From Comamonadaceae bacterium (lineage in GTDB: Bacteria > Pseudomonadota > Gammaproteobacteria > Burkholderiales > Burkholderiaceae), in NCBI GenBank assembly GCA_947377705.1, contig CANCGU010000152.1, forward strand, positions 1 through 6,558: a DNA stretch of 6,558 nucleotides, written 5' to 3'. The position numbers and the translations under genes were made by a program. Each line of letters begins with the position of its first letter. Positions within the stretch are counted from its first letter, which is position 1. Positions 1-5,489 of this stretch are shown piece by piece. Under the pieces are notes generated by a model. That model was given only the letters and a program-made list of their open reading frames with translations, did not search any database and was not told where the DNA came from.

Positions 1-572
1 CCGGAATAAAGCAACTCGGAGGCGCGTCCTTGACCAATCACGCGCGGCAACAAAGCGCAGGCGCCCATGTCGCAACCGGCTAGGCCCACTTTATTGAATA
101 AGAAATAGGTTTTGCTGCGTTCCGTGCCGTAGCGCAGATCAGAGGCCAAGGCCAACAATGCACCCGCGCCAGCGCAGATGCCGTCGATGGCGGCCACGAT
201 CGGTTGGGGGCAGGCGCGCATGGCTTTGATGACATCACCTGTCATACGTGTGAAGCTCAAAAGGCCAGGCATGTCGAGTTTGGTGAGGGGGCCAATGATT
301 TCATGGACATCCCCACCAGAGCAAAAGTTGTGTCCTGCACCCGTGATCACAATGGCATGCACATCTTTGGCGTAACTCATGGCACGAAACAAATCGCGGA
401 GTTCGGCATACGAGTCAAATGACAAAGGGTTTTTGCGCTCAGGTCGGTTCAAAGAGATGGTGGCTACACCTTCTTTGAATTCATACAGCACAAATTCGCC
501 TTTGTAGTTGGCCAAGCTGTGGTTGTGGCGTGGCAATTGATGGGTTTCACCGGGTAAATAGCGTTGACTCAT
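1..572 (-). CDS. Enoyl-CoA hydratase/isomerase family protein (C-terminus beyond window)
   Basis: Crotonase-fold enzyme, likely acting on an alicyclic or ring-opened CoA intermediate made by the upstream oxygenase/reductase. The first 190 residues are visible; family members are usually about 260-280 residues, so roughly the last third lies off the left edge. Visible motifs: [11 protein letters not shown] (41-51), the first oxyanion-hole loop NFCSGGDV (82-89), the second loop GICAGAGA (131-138), and [10 protein letters not shown] (163-172) followed by [11 protein letters not shown]. The two glutamates of classical enoyl-CoA hydratase appear to be replaced (hydrophobic residues near 139 and 159), while Asp168 sits near the catalytic aspartate of dienoyl-CoA isomerases. 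The exact reaction (hydratase, isomerase or hydrolase) is therefore uncertain. The ATG overlaps the marR stop in ATGA and has AAGGAG five bases upstream, so the start is well supported. It is the fourth gene of the coupled operon. Confidence 0.93.
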   Translation of the reverse strand, partial: MSQRYLPGETHQLPRHNHSLANYKGEFVLYEFKEGVATISLNRPERKNPLSFDSYAELRDLFRAMSYAKDVHAIVITGAGHNFCSGGDVHEIIGPLTKLDMPGLLSFTRMTGDVIKAMRACPQPIVAAIDGICAGAGALLALASDLRYGTERSKTYFLFNKVGLAGCDMGACALLPRVIGQGRASELLYS

Positions 573-1081
573 GTTGTCTCCTTGCGAGATGGGTTTGCGT
601 GTTGGCGATGAATGCCGGTTTTGAGATGACCTAACAAATCATTGAGCTGTTCTTGCGCGTGTTCATCCAGTCCGCTGAAAAGATCGACCACCCATTGCTC
701 GTGCGCCACCGCCATGCGGGCGAACGATTTGCGCCCGGATGCCGTGAGCAACACCCGAAACGACCGACGGTCCGTGGCGGCTACTTTGCGCTGCACCAAT
801 TGTTCTTTTTCGAGTTGGTCCACGATCACGGTGATGTTGCCGCCACTCACCATCATGCGGCGTGACAGCTCGCCCATGGTCAGGCCTTCCCGATGACGCT
901 CGAGCTGTGCCATTAAGTCAAAGCGCGACAGCGTGATGTCAAATTTCTCGCGCAGTTGTTGTCGAATCGTTTCTTCGATGAGGGTGGTGCATGACAGCAG
1001 GCGAAGCCATAGACGCAACGAGGCGTGGTGGTCTTCGTGCGCACGTAGTTCTTGGTCTTGGGTTTCTGTCACTGCATTCAT
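569..1081 (-). CDS. MarR family transcriptional regulator
   Basis: 170-residue winged-helix regulator of the MarR family, expected to bind DNA as a dimer and to release it on binding an aromatic acid or aromatic CoA ester. The helical N-terminal part (about 20-60) leads to the winged helix: [19 protein letters not shown] (67-85) is the helix-turn-helix, and [12 protein letters not shown] (102-113) is the wing with the conserved DRR. A long C-terminal helical region (about 115-158) would complete the dimer interface. It lies inside the operon it presumably controls: its ATG overlaps the SDR stop and its own stop overlaps the hydratase start, both as ATGA. GGGGAG eight bases upstream is a plausible ribosome site. 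Inference: it autoregulates the operon through the inverted repeat at 4248-4286. The ligand cannot be read from sequence; related regulators respond to benzoyl-, feruloyl- or anthraniloyl-type compounds. Confidence 0.95.
   Translation of the reverse strand: MNAVTETQDQELRAHEDHHASLRLWLRLLSCTTLIEETIRQQLREKFDITLSRFDLMAQLERHREGLTMGELSRRMMVSGGNITVIVDQLEKEQLVQRKVAATDRRSFRVLLTASGRKSFARMAVAHEQWVVDLFSGLDEHAQEQLNDLLGHLKTGIHRQHANPSRKETT
578..583 (-). promoter_or_regulatory. Shine-Dalgarno of the enoyl-CoA hydratase gene
   Basis: AAGGAG on the minus strand, five bases before the ATG at 572. It lies inside the 3' end of marR. It fixes the start of the hydratase gene and shows that this gene has its own strong ribosome site as well as the ATGA overlap. 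Confidence 0.75.
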
Positions 1082-1884
1082 CCTGCCAACTCCCCGCCGT
1101 CGATGGCGATGGCTTGCCCATTGATGGCGCCGCTACCCGGCCCGCATAACCACAAAACTGTTTGGGCAATTTCTTCGGGTTGCACCAACTGCTTTTGTGG
1201 GTTGCGCTCGGCCAACGCCTCGCGTGCTTGTGCCGGAGTTTTACCGGTCTTGGCCACGATATTCTCAATAGCAGATTGAACAATGTCCGTCTCGGTGTAC
1301 CCCGGGCAAATGGCATTGACGGTGATGTTTTTTCGCGCAAGCTCGAGGGCTAATGCACGCGTCAGACCCACCACGCCATGCTTAGCCGCGGTGTAGGCAG
1401 ACACGTACGCGTAACCTTGCAAGCCAGCTGTGCTGGCCACATGAATGATGCGCCCCGGTGTGCCGTTGGCGGCCGCTTGCAGCATTGACGGCAATGCGGC
1501 ATGCGTGCAGCTGTAGGTACCGGTGAGGTTGATGTTGATCATGAATTGCCAGATCGCTAGGTCTGTTTTTTCAAACGGCGCACTGCTGGCTTGTCCCGCG
1601 TTGTTGACCAAGATGTGGATAGGCCCCAGCGTCTGTTCGGCCGCTTGCATGGCAGCATGCACGGCAGCGTTGTCTGTGACATCGACCGCCTCGATATGCA
1701 CGCGTGTCTGGGTTGGGAGTTCTGAGGCAATTTTTTCCAAACCATCGCGTGATCTACCGATCAAGGTGAGGTGAGCGCCCGCATGGGCCAGCGCGCGGGC
1801 AATGGCAGCGCCAATGCCGCGGGAGGCACCGGTCACCACGGCGTGGCGTTGATGCAGGAAGGGGATGTTGTTTGACATGTTCAT
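1078..1884 (-). CDS. SDR family NAD(P)-dependent oxidoreductase (3-hydroxyacyl-CoA dehydrogenase-like)
   Basis: 268-residue classical short-chain dehydrogenase with a complete active site. The cofactor motif TGASRGIG is at 18-25 and NNAG at 94-97. The catalytic set is Asn119 (in NLTG), Ser151 (in HVASTAG), Tyr164 and Lys168 (in SAYTAAK), followed by the PG motif (CPGYTETD, 193-200) and the C-terminal IDGG. Asp68 in VDVTD is the usual adenine-contact residue. Arg44 and Arg46 after the second strand (LIGRSR) could favour NADP(H), but this is not decisive. From context it probably oxidises a 3-hydroxyacyl-CoA or reduces an alicyclic keto-CoA formed after ring attack. The ATG overlaps the stop of the oxygenase gene as ATGA, and no clear Shine-Dalgarno is visible before it, so translation probably depends on reinitiation. 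A second in-frame ATG lies two codons later and cannot be excluded as the start. Confidence 0.95.
   Translation of the reverse strand: MNMSNNIPFLHQRHAVVTGASRGIGAAIARALAHAGAHLTLIGRSRDGLEKIASELPTQTRVHIEAVDVTDNAAVHAAMQAAEQTLGPIHILVNNAGQASSAPFEKTDLAIWQFMININLTGTYSCTHAALPSMLQAAANGTPGRIIHVASTAGLQGYAYVSAYTAAKHGVVGLTRALALELARKNITVNAICPGYTETDIVQSAIENIVAKTGKTPAQAREALAERNPQKQLVQPEEIAQTVLWLCGPGSGAINGQAIAIDGGELAG
1090..1095 (-). promoter_or_regulatory. Probable Shine-Dalgarno of marR
   Basis: GGGGAG on the minus strand, eight bases before the marR ATG at 1081, within the last codons of the SDR gene. Spacing is acceptable. Translation may also be coupled through the ATGA overlap. Confidence 0.5.
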
Positions 1885-4235
1885 TTACTGGCGGAAGTCA
1901 CTAAGGCCGCTTGTGCTGCAGCGCGCTCAAAATTGGCTTCGAGTTGCCGTTTACCAGAGATGTAGGGCTTGGGCCATGGCATGGCTTGGTAGCCAATGCG
2001 TGCTGCCTCTGTCAAGGTCCAAGCGGGGTTGGCCAAATGGGGGCGTGCCACAGCGCACAAGTCAGCCCGACCTGCCGCAATGATGCTGTTGACGTGATCG
2101 GCTTCGCTGATGGCGCCCACAGCAATCGTGGCAATGCCGGCCTCTTGGCGGATTCGGTCTGAAAACGGGGTTTGAAACATGCGACCAAACACGGGTTTTT
2201 CGCGTTTGCTCACCTGACCTGACGAACAGTCAATCACATCCGCACCCGCGGCTTTGAAAGCCTTGGCTATTTGCACCGCATCGGCCGGTGTGATGCCGCC
2301 TTCCACCCAATCATGCGCAGAGATGCGTACGGACATGGGTAAATGCTGGGGCCATGCTGCCCGCACCGCTTTGAATACAGCCAGTGGGTAACGTAACCGG
2401 TTCTCCAAGCTGCCACCATAGGCATCGGTGCGGTGGTTAGTCAGCGGTGAAATAAAGCTCGACAACAAATAGCCGTGTGCGCAGTGCAATTCGAGCCAGT
2501 CAAAACCTGCCTCTGCGGCACGCTGCGTGGCGGCGACGAAGTCTGCCGTCACACGGGCCATATCAGCTTCGGTCATGGCCTTTGAAGTTTGGCTCACACC
2601 ATCGATGTATTGCTGAGGTGAGGCGCTGATCAGGGGCCAGTTGGGCTCGGTGTCATCGGCAGCTAAAGGCTGATCAATGCCATCCCATGCGCGTCGCGTA
2701 GAGCCCTTCGCGCCTGCATGACCCAATTGCACCGCCATGCGTGCGTCGCTGTGTTGGTGTGCCCAGTCGATAATTTTTTTCCATGCTTGGGTTTGTGCAT
2801 CGTTCCACAAGCCTGGGCATCCGGGGGTGATGCGAGCGTCGGGACTCACACAAGTCATTTCGGCAAACACCATGCCTGCCCCGCCCATGGCACGCGCGCC
2901 CAGGTGAACCAAGTGATAGTCGGTGGGCATGCCGTCATGTGCTGAATATTGCGCCATGGGTGAAACGATCACCCGGTTCTTGAGCGTGACAGAGCGCAAG
3001 GTGTAGGGCGTGAACATCGGAGGTGTCGTGGTCACGGCGGGGGCGGTCTTGCCCAAGGCCTGCTGTGCAAACCAGTGTTCATAGCCATCCAGCCATGTTT
3101 TGTCTCGCAAGCGCAGGTTTTCATGGCTGATGCGCTGGCTGCGCGTCAACATCGAATACATGAATTGTTCTGGTTCGAGTTGGTCGCAATACCGTTCGCC
3201 ACAGACCTCGAACCATTCCATGGCATTCCAAGCTGCGTTTTGAATTTTGAGTGTTTCAATGCGACGACTTTCTTGGTAGTCAGTCAGCACTTGTGAGATT
3301 TGACTTGCGTCGCAACCATGAATTTCGAATTGGCGCGTGAGCTCAATCGCATCTTCTAAGGCAAGTTTGGTGCCGGAACCAATGGCAAAGTGGGCGGTGT
3401 GAACAGCGTCACCCATCAACACCACATGGCTGCCGTGCTTGTTTTTGAGCCACCAGTGCTCACACACGACGCGCTGAAAGTTCAACCACGCAGAGCCGCG
3501 CAGATGGCGCGAATTGGTCATGAGCTTGGCACCTTGCAAGTTGTCTGCAAAGAGCTGTTCGCAAAACGCAATTGATTCCGCTTGGTCTGCTTTGTCTAAG
3601 CCATGTGCCAGCCACACATGCTCCGGACACTCCGCAATGAATGTGGATGTTTCATCGTCGAATTTATAAATATGCGCCTGAAACCAACCATGCTCAGTTT
3701 TCTGAAAATCAAAGGTGAAAGCGTCGTACTGTCGGTGCGTGCCCAACCAAATGTAGCGATTGGGACGGGTGACGATATCGGGTTTGAAAACTTCTTCGTA
3801 TTGCGTGCGGATTTTGGAGTTGATGCCATCGCTGGCAATGACCAAGTCGGCGTCTGGAAAATCTAAATCTGAGTTGACATCACAATCGAATTTCAAAACC
3901 ACGCCCAAGGCTTCGCAGCGTGCTTGCAGAATATTGAGTAACTTTTTGCGACCAATGCCCACAAAGCCGTGCCCACCGGACCGCAGGGTGCGGCCTTTGA
4001 ATAAAAGTTCAATGTCGTCCCAGTGGTTGAAGGCTTCTTGTATTTGATCGGCTGTGGTGCGGTCCCATTGCCGCATGTTGTCCATCGTGGCATCTGAGAA
4101 AACCACACCCCAACCGAATGTGTCGTAAGGCAAGTTGCGCTCTACCACGGTGATGTGGTGCTCGGGCCAGCGGGCCTTCATGAGTAAGCCGAAATACAGA
4201 CCTGCTGGACCCCCACCAATACAAACAATTTTCAT
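1881..4235 (-). CDS. Bifunctional FAD aromatic-CoA monooxygenase / OYE-type reductase (2-aminobenzoyl-CoA monooxygenase/reductase or salicylyl-CoA 5-hydroxylase family)
   Basis: 784-residue two-domain flavoenzyme. Residues 1 to about 390 form a class A FAD monooxygenase: dinucleotide motif IGGGPAGLYFG (6-16), DG motif ASDGINS (134-140) and GD motif LMGDAVHTAHFAIGSG (273-288). Residues about 405-770 form an Old Yellow Enzyme domain: SPMAQYS (425-431), the paired histidines H584 and H587 in HCAHGYL with Tyr589, Arg638 in SVRIS, and the FMN-phosphate region GRADLCAVARP (722-732). A Thr/Pro-rich linker near 396-408 separates them. The length and domain order match the characterised 2-aminobenzoyl-CoA monooxygenase/reductase of Azoarcus evansii, which hydroxylates the CoA-bound ring at C5 and then reduces it to an alicyclic ketone. 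Proteins of this architecture are also annotated as salicylyl-CoA 5-hydroxylase/oxidoreductase. The ATG has AGAGG five bases upstream. It is the first gene of the operon. Family assignment is secure; the exact substrate is inferred. Confidence 0.95.
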   Translation of the reverse strand: MKIVCIGGGPAGLYFGLLMKARWPEHHITVVERNLPYDTFGWGVVFSDATMDNMRQWDRTTADQIQEAFNHWDDIELLFKGRTLRSGGHGFVGIGRKKLLNILQARCEALGVVLKFDCDVNSDLDFPDADLVIASDGINSKIRTQYEEVFKPDIVTRPNRYIWLGTHRQYDAFTFDFQKTEHGWFQAHIYKFDDETSTFIAECPEHVWLAHGLDKADQAESIAFCEQLFADNLQGAKLMTNSRHLRGSAWLNFQRVVCEHWWLKNKHGSHVVLMGDAVHTAHFAIGSGTKLALEDAIELTRQFEIHGCDASQISQVLTDYQESRRIETLKIQNAAWNAMEWFEVCGERYCDQLEPEQFMYSMLTRSQRISHENLRLRDKTWLDGYEHWFAQQALGKTAPAVTTTPPMFTPYTLRSVTLKNRVIVSPMAQYSAHDGMPTDYHLVHLGARAMGGAGMVFAEMTCVSPDARITPGCPGLWNDAQTQAWKKIIDWAHQHSDARMAVQLGHAGAKGSTRRAWDGIDQPLAADDTEPNWPLISASPQQYIDGVSQTSKAMTEADMARVTADFVAATQRAAEAGFDWLELHCAHGYLLSSFISPLTNHRTDAYGGSLENRLRYPLAVFKAVRAAWPQHLPMSVRISAHDWVEGGITPADAVQIAKAFKAAGADVIDCSSGQVSKREKPVFGRMFQTPFSDRIRQEAGIATIAVGAISEADHVNSIIAAGRADLCAVARPHLANPAWTLTEAARIGYQAMPWPKPYISGKRQLEANFERAAAQAALVTSASK

Positions 4236-4240
4236 GGCAG

Positions 4241-4247
4241 CCTCTTT
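4241..4247 (-). promoter_or_regulatory. Shine-Dalgarno of the monooxygenase/reductase gene
   Basis: AAAGAGG on the minus strand, five bases before the ATG at 4235. It supports the chosen start, which puts the GGGPAG cofactor motif at residues 7-12, as expected for this family. Confidence 0.65.
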
Positions 4248-4286
4248 AATTACTTCAATTATGAAAAGTTCAGAATTGAAATAATT
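4248..4286. promoter_or_regulatory. 39-bp inverted repeat, probable MarR operator
   Basis: The arms aattacttcaatt (4248-4260) and aattgaaataatt (4274-4286) are inverted repeats matching at 12 of 13 positions, separated by 13 bases. Inside are two smaller palindromes of form TTCA-N4-TGAA (4254-4265 and 4269-4280), centred 15 bp apart. The repeat ends only 12 bases before the ATG at 4235, so a bound protein would block transcription. Inference: this is the operator for the MarR protein encoded third in the operon. No other regulator gene is in the window, but one beyond it could use the site. Confidence 0.55.
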
Positions 4287-4293
4287 GTGCCAA
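4277..4293 (-). promoter_or_regulatory. Sigma-54-like -24/-12 element (tentative)
   Basis: On the minus strand TTGGCAC-N5-TTTCA resembles the sigma-54 consensus TGGCACG-N4-TTGCA with correct spacing. The -24 half matches well, but the -13 G of the essential GC is T, which normally weakens such promoters. TTGGCA is also five of six to a sigma-70 -35 box, but no good -10 lies 16-18 bases downstream. A separate CATAAT hexamer (4258-4263) resembles a -10 box but has no good -35. The promoter therefore lies here or close by, but its class is unresolved. Confidence 0.25.
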
Positions 4294-4316
4294 CTCGAAA
4301 ATTCGTCACTATTGGT

Positions 4317-4339
4317 GCTAACCCTTGTGAGCGGTTAGC
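4317..4339. repeat. 7-bp hairpin / inverted repeat in the operon leader region
   Basis: gctaacc (4317-4323) and ggttagc (4333-4339) form a perfect 7-bp inverted repeat around a 9-base loop. Neither strand has a T-tract after it, so it is not a typical intrinsic terminator. It lies between the mini-ORF at 4397-4423 and the operator at 4248-4286. It could be a protein-binding site, an RNA hairpin ending the upstream transcript, or chance. Confidence 0.35.
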
Positions 4340-4396
4340 CATCCGTGCACAACAACGCGATAGCTGGGCTTGCTTGCTTTAGATTGATCGTCAGAG

Positions 4397-4423
4397 TTAA
4401 GAAAGTGGAGGGCGGTTCTTCAT
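4397..4423 (-). CDS. Eight-codon mini-ORF with strong Shine-Dalgarno (possible leader peptide)
   Basis: On the minus strand AAAGGAGG (4429-4436), close to the ideal anti-16S sequence, stands five bases before an ATG that opens MKNRPPLS followed by TAA. It begins 27 bases after the stop codon of the membrane-protein gene and ends about 160 bases before the monooxygenase start. The ribosome site is the best in the window, which is the only reason to list it. It contains no run of one amino acid suggesting classical attenuation; two adjacent prolines are the only notable residues. It could be a leader peptide, the remnant of a lost gene, or coincidence. Confidence 0.25.
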   Translation of the reverse strand: MKNRPPLS

Positions 4424-4450
4424 CTAATCCTCCTTTGTGCCATCAGCTAT

Positions 4451-4957
4451 TTACGACCACAAGCTTCGTGGCATTGCTGGCGCCTGTTGTGCATTCCATG
4501 CGTTCATGAGTAAGCAAAATACGGCCATGAAGCGCAGAGCAATCAAGCCTGTCATCCACTGCGCTGGACTTTCACTCAAATACACATAGGCGTTGAAGTA
4601 GTCCATGACTAATGCAGTGATGGCGATACCGACATACAGGAGAGAGACTTTTTCGAAATACCAGTTCTTTAAATAACTGAAGAGGTAGAAAACGCTGATC
4701 GCCATGACGAAGCCAGCGCGAAAGACGAGGTAGCGTTCAAAAGCTTGCGGGTCGAGCGCCCCAAGTTCAAAGTTACCCACGGTCAGGTGCGAAAAGAAAA
4801 GTAGCTTGACTGCTTGAGAAATGACCACGATCAACAAAAATAAGTTTCGGTATTTGAACCAAACATCGGTGTTTGTATCGACAGCCTCGTTTTCACCGAT
4901 GAGCGCATCTAACTCTTCATCAGTGACCAGTGGTTGACCTGCATGGAGGTGACGCAT
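4451..4957 (-). CDS. Hypothetical four-helix integral membrane protein
   Basis: 168 residues; I do not recognise the family. A polar acidic N-terminus (TDEELDALIGENEAVD, 12-27) precedes four hydrophobic segments: about 38-56, 76-96, 104-127 and 135-153. The C-terminus is short and polar. Several aromatic residues line the second and third helices (FYLFSYL, MDYFNAYVYL). No catalytic or metal-binding motif stands out. By eye the codons look less GC-rich than those of the catabolic operon, partly because of hydrophobic Phe, Ile and Leu codons. AAAGAG lies close before the ATG at 4957 and is a weak ribosome site. A TATATT hexamer at 4981-4986 could be a -10 box, but no convincing -35 is present. 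It stands alone between the 81-residue protein and the operon with gaps on both sides, so its role cannot be inferred from context. Confidence 0.75.
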   Translation of the reverse strand: MRHLHAGQPLVTDEELDALIGENEAVDTNTDVWFKYRNLFLLIVVISQAVKLLFFSHLTVGNFELGALDPQAFERYLVFRAGFVMAISVFYLFSYLKNWYFEKVSLLYVGIAITALVMDYFNAYVYLSESPAQWMTGLIALRFMAVFCLLMNAWNAQQAPAMPRSLWS

Positions 4958-5062
4958 TGGGCTCTTTCGGACCTATATGGAATATAAGGTTAACGAAATT
5001 TTAAGTTTGGCGCACTTTTTTGTGTGTGATTTTTCGTTGGAATTTTGTAAAGATCAGTGAAG

Positions 5063-5308
5063 TCAGTGGGTTTGCGATGCTTCATGCACCCAATCTAGGC
5101 CCTGTGCGAGGGCATAGTTAGCGGCGTCATCGTGTGTGGCGAAGTCATCAATGAAGCACATGATGCGTGCAGTGCTCGCGCTGCCGCGACCGCTGGCGAC
5201 AGACACTTGTGCGGCAAAGCGGCCACTGGGTAAAGCGCGTGGGCAGGCCGCAATGCGGTATTTGCCAAGCGTGATGGAATTGTTTTGAATATGAATAGCG
5301 GGAATCAT
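5063..5308 (-). CDS. Small hypothetical protein, 81 residues
   Basis: The open frame extends upstream to 5554, but that part overlaps the transporter gene and runs through a GC-rich hairpin. I therefore start at the internal ATG at 5308, where the protein begins MIPAIHIQNNSITLGKYRI. The residues suggest three or so beta strands (about 3-21, 29-38, 47-54), then a helix with DDAANYALAQGLDWV (60-74). This strand-then-helix pattern with a C-terminal Ala/Trp helix is common in small uncharacterised Burkholderiales proteins. No signal peptide or catalytic motif is visible, so it is probably cytoplasmic. A clear Shine-Dalgarno is missing, which lowers confidence in the start. Function unknown. Confidence 0.55.
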   Translation of the reverse strand: MIPAIHIQNNSITLGKYRIAACPRALPSGRFAAQVSVASGRGSASTARIMCFIDDFATHDDAANYALAQGLDWVHEASQTH

Positions 5309-5340
5309 GAAAATCTTAGAAAAATAGAACGACAAAACAC

Positions 5341-5354
5341 AGCCTAGAAAGGCT
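5341..5354. terminator. Weak hairpin with T-rich tail (minus strand)
   Basis: agcct (5341-5345) and aggct (5350-5354) pair as a 5-bp stem with a four-base loop. Read on the minus strand, the stem is followed by GTGTTTTGTCG and then a T-rich stretch. It is too short to be a confident intrinsic terminator but could contribute to ending transporter transcription. Confidence 0.2.
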
Positions 5355-5391
5355 TGTTGGAATACGCGAAGAAGTGGGAATTTACTTATAC

Positions 5392-5409
5392 GCCCCTCTG
5401 CTGAGGGGC
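5392..5409. terminator. GC-rich hairpin after the transporter gene
   Basis: gcccctc (5392-5398) and gaggggc (5403-5409) form a perfect 7-bp stem with a four-base loop, beginning about 80 bases after the transporter stop codon. On the minus strand it is followed by GTATAAGTAAATT, which is A/T-rich but has no T-run. It is a plausible transcript end or 3'-protecting hairpin for the ogt-transporter mRNA. Confidence 0.4.
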
Positions 5410-5489
5410 TGCACGGCAATGTAGAGGTGCGTGCTAGAAGTCGACTAAAGCGATAAGCTAATGTAACAGGCTTTGGAAAAGTGTGCTGG

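Noticed and set aside
178..422. Plus-strand ORFs of 65 and 72 residues.
   Set aside because: They are antisense to the crotonase-fold gene, whose motifs are intact in its own frame.
939..1340. 133-residue minus-strand ORF across the SDR and marR genes.
   Set aside because: It is in another frame of two genes with complete, recognisable domains; its Arg/Pro/Ser-rich sequence is typical of a shadow frame.
3603..4047. Overlapping plus-strand ORFs of 87 and 95 residues.
   Set aside because: They lie antisense to the conserved FAD domain and have no ribosome site or recognisable motif.
4236..4450. Riboswitch or small RNA in the operon leader.
   Set aside because: Only one isolated 7-bp hairpin is visible; no known aptamer core or terminator/antiterminator pair could be recognised.
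4973..4990. Imperfect palindrome cctatatggaatataagg upstream of the membrane-protein gene.
   Set aside because: The symmetry is only partial in a very AT-rich stretch and fits no operator I know; it may simply contain the -10 region.
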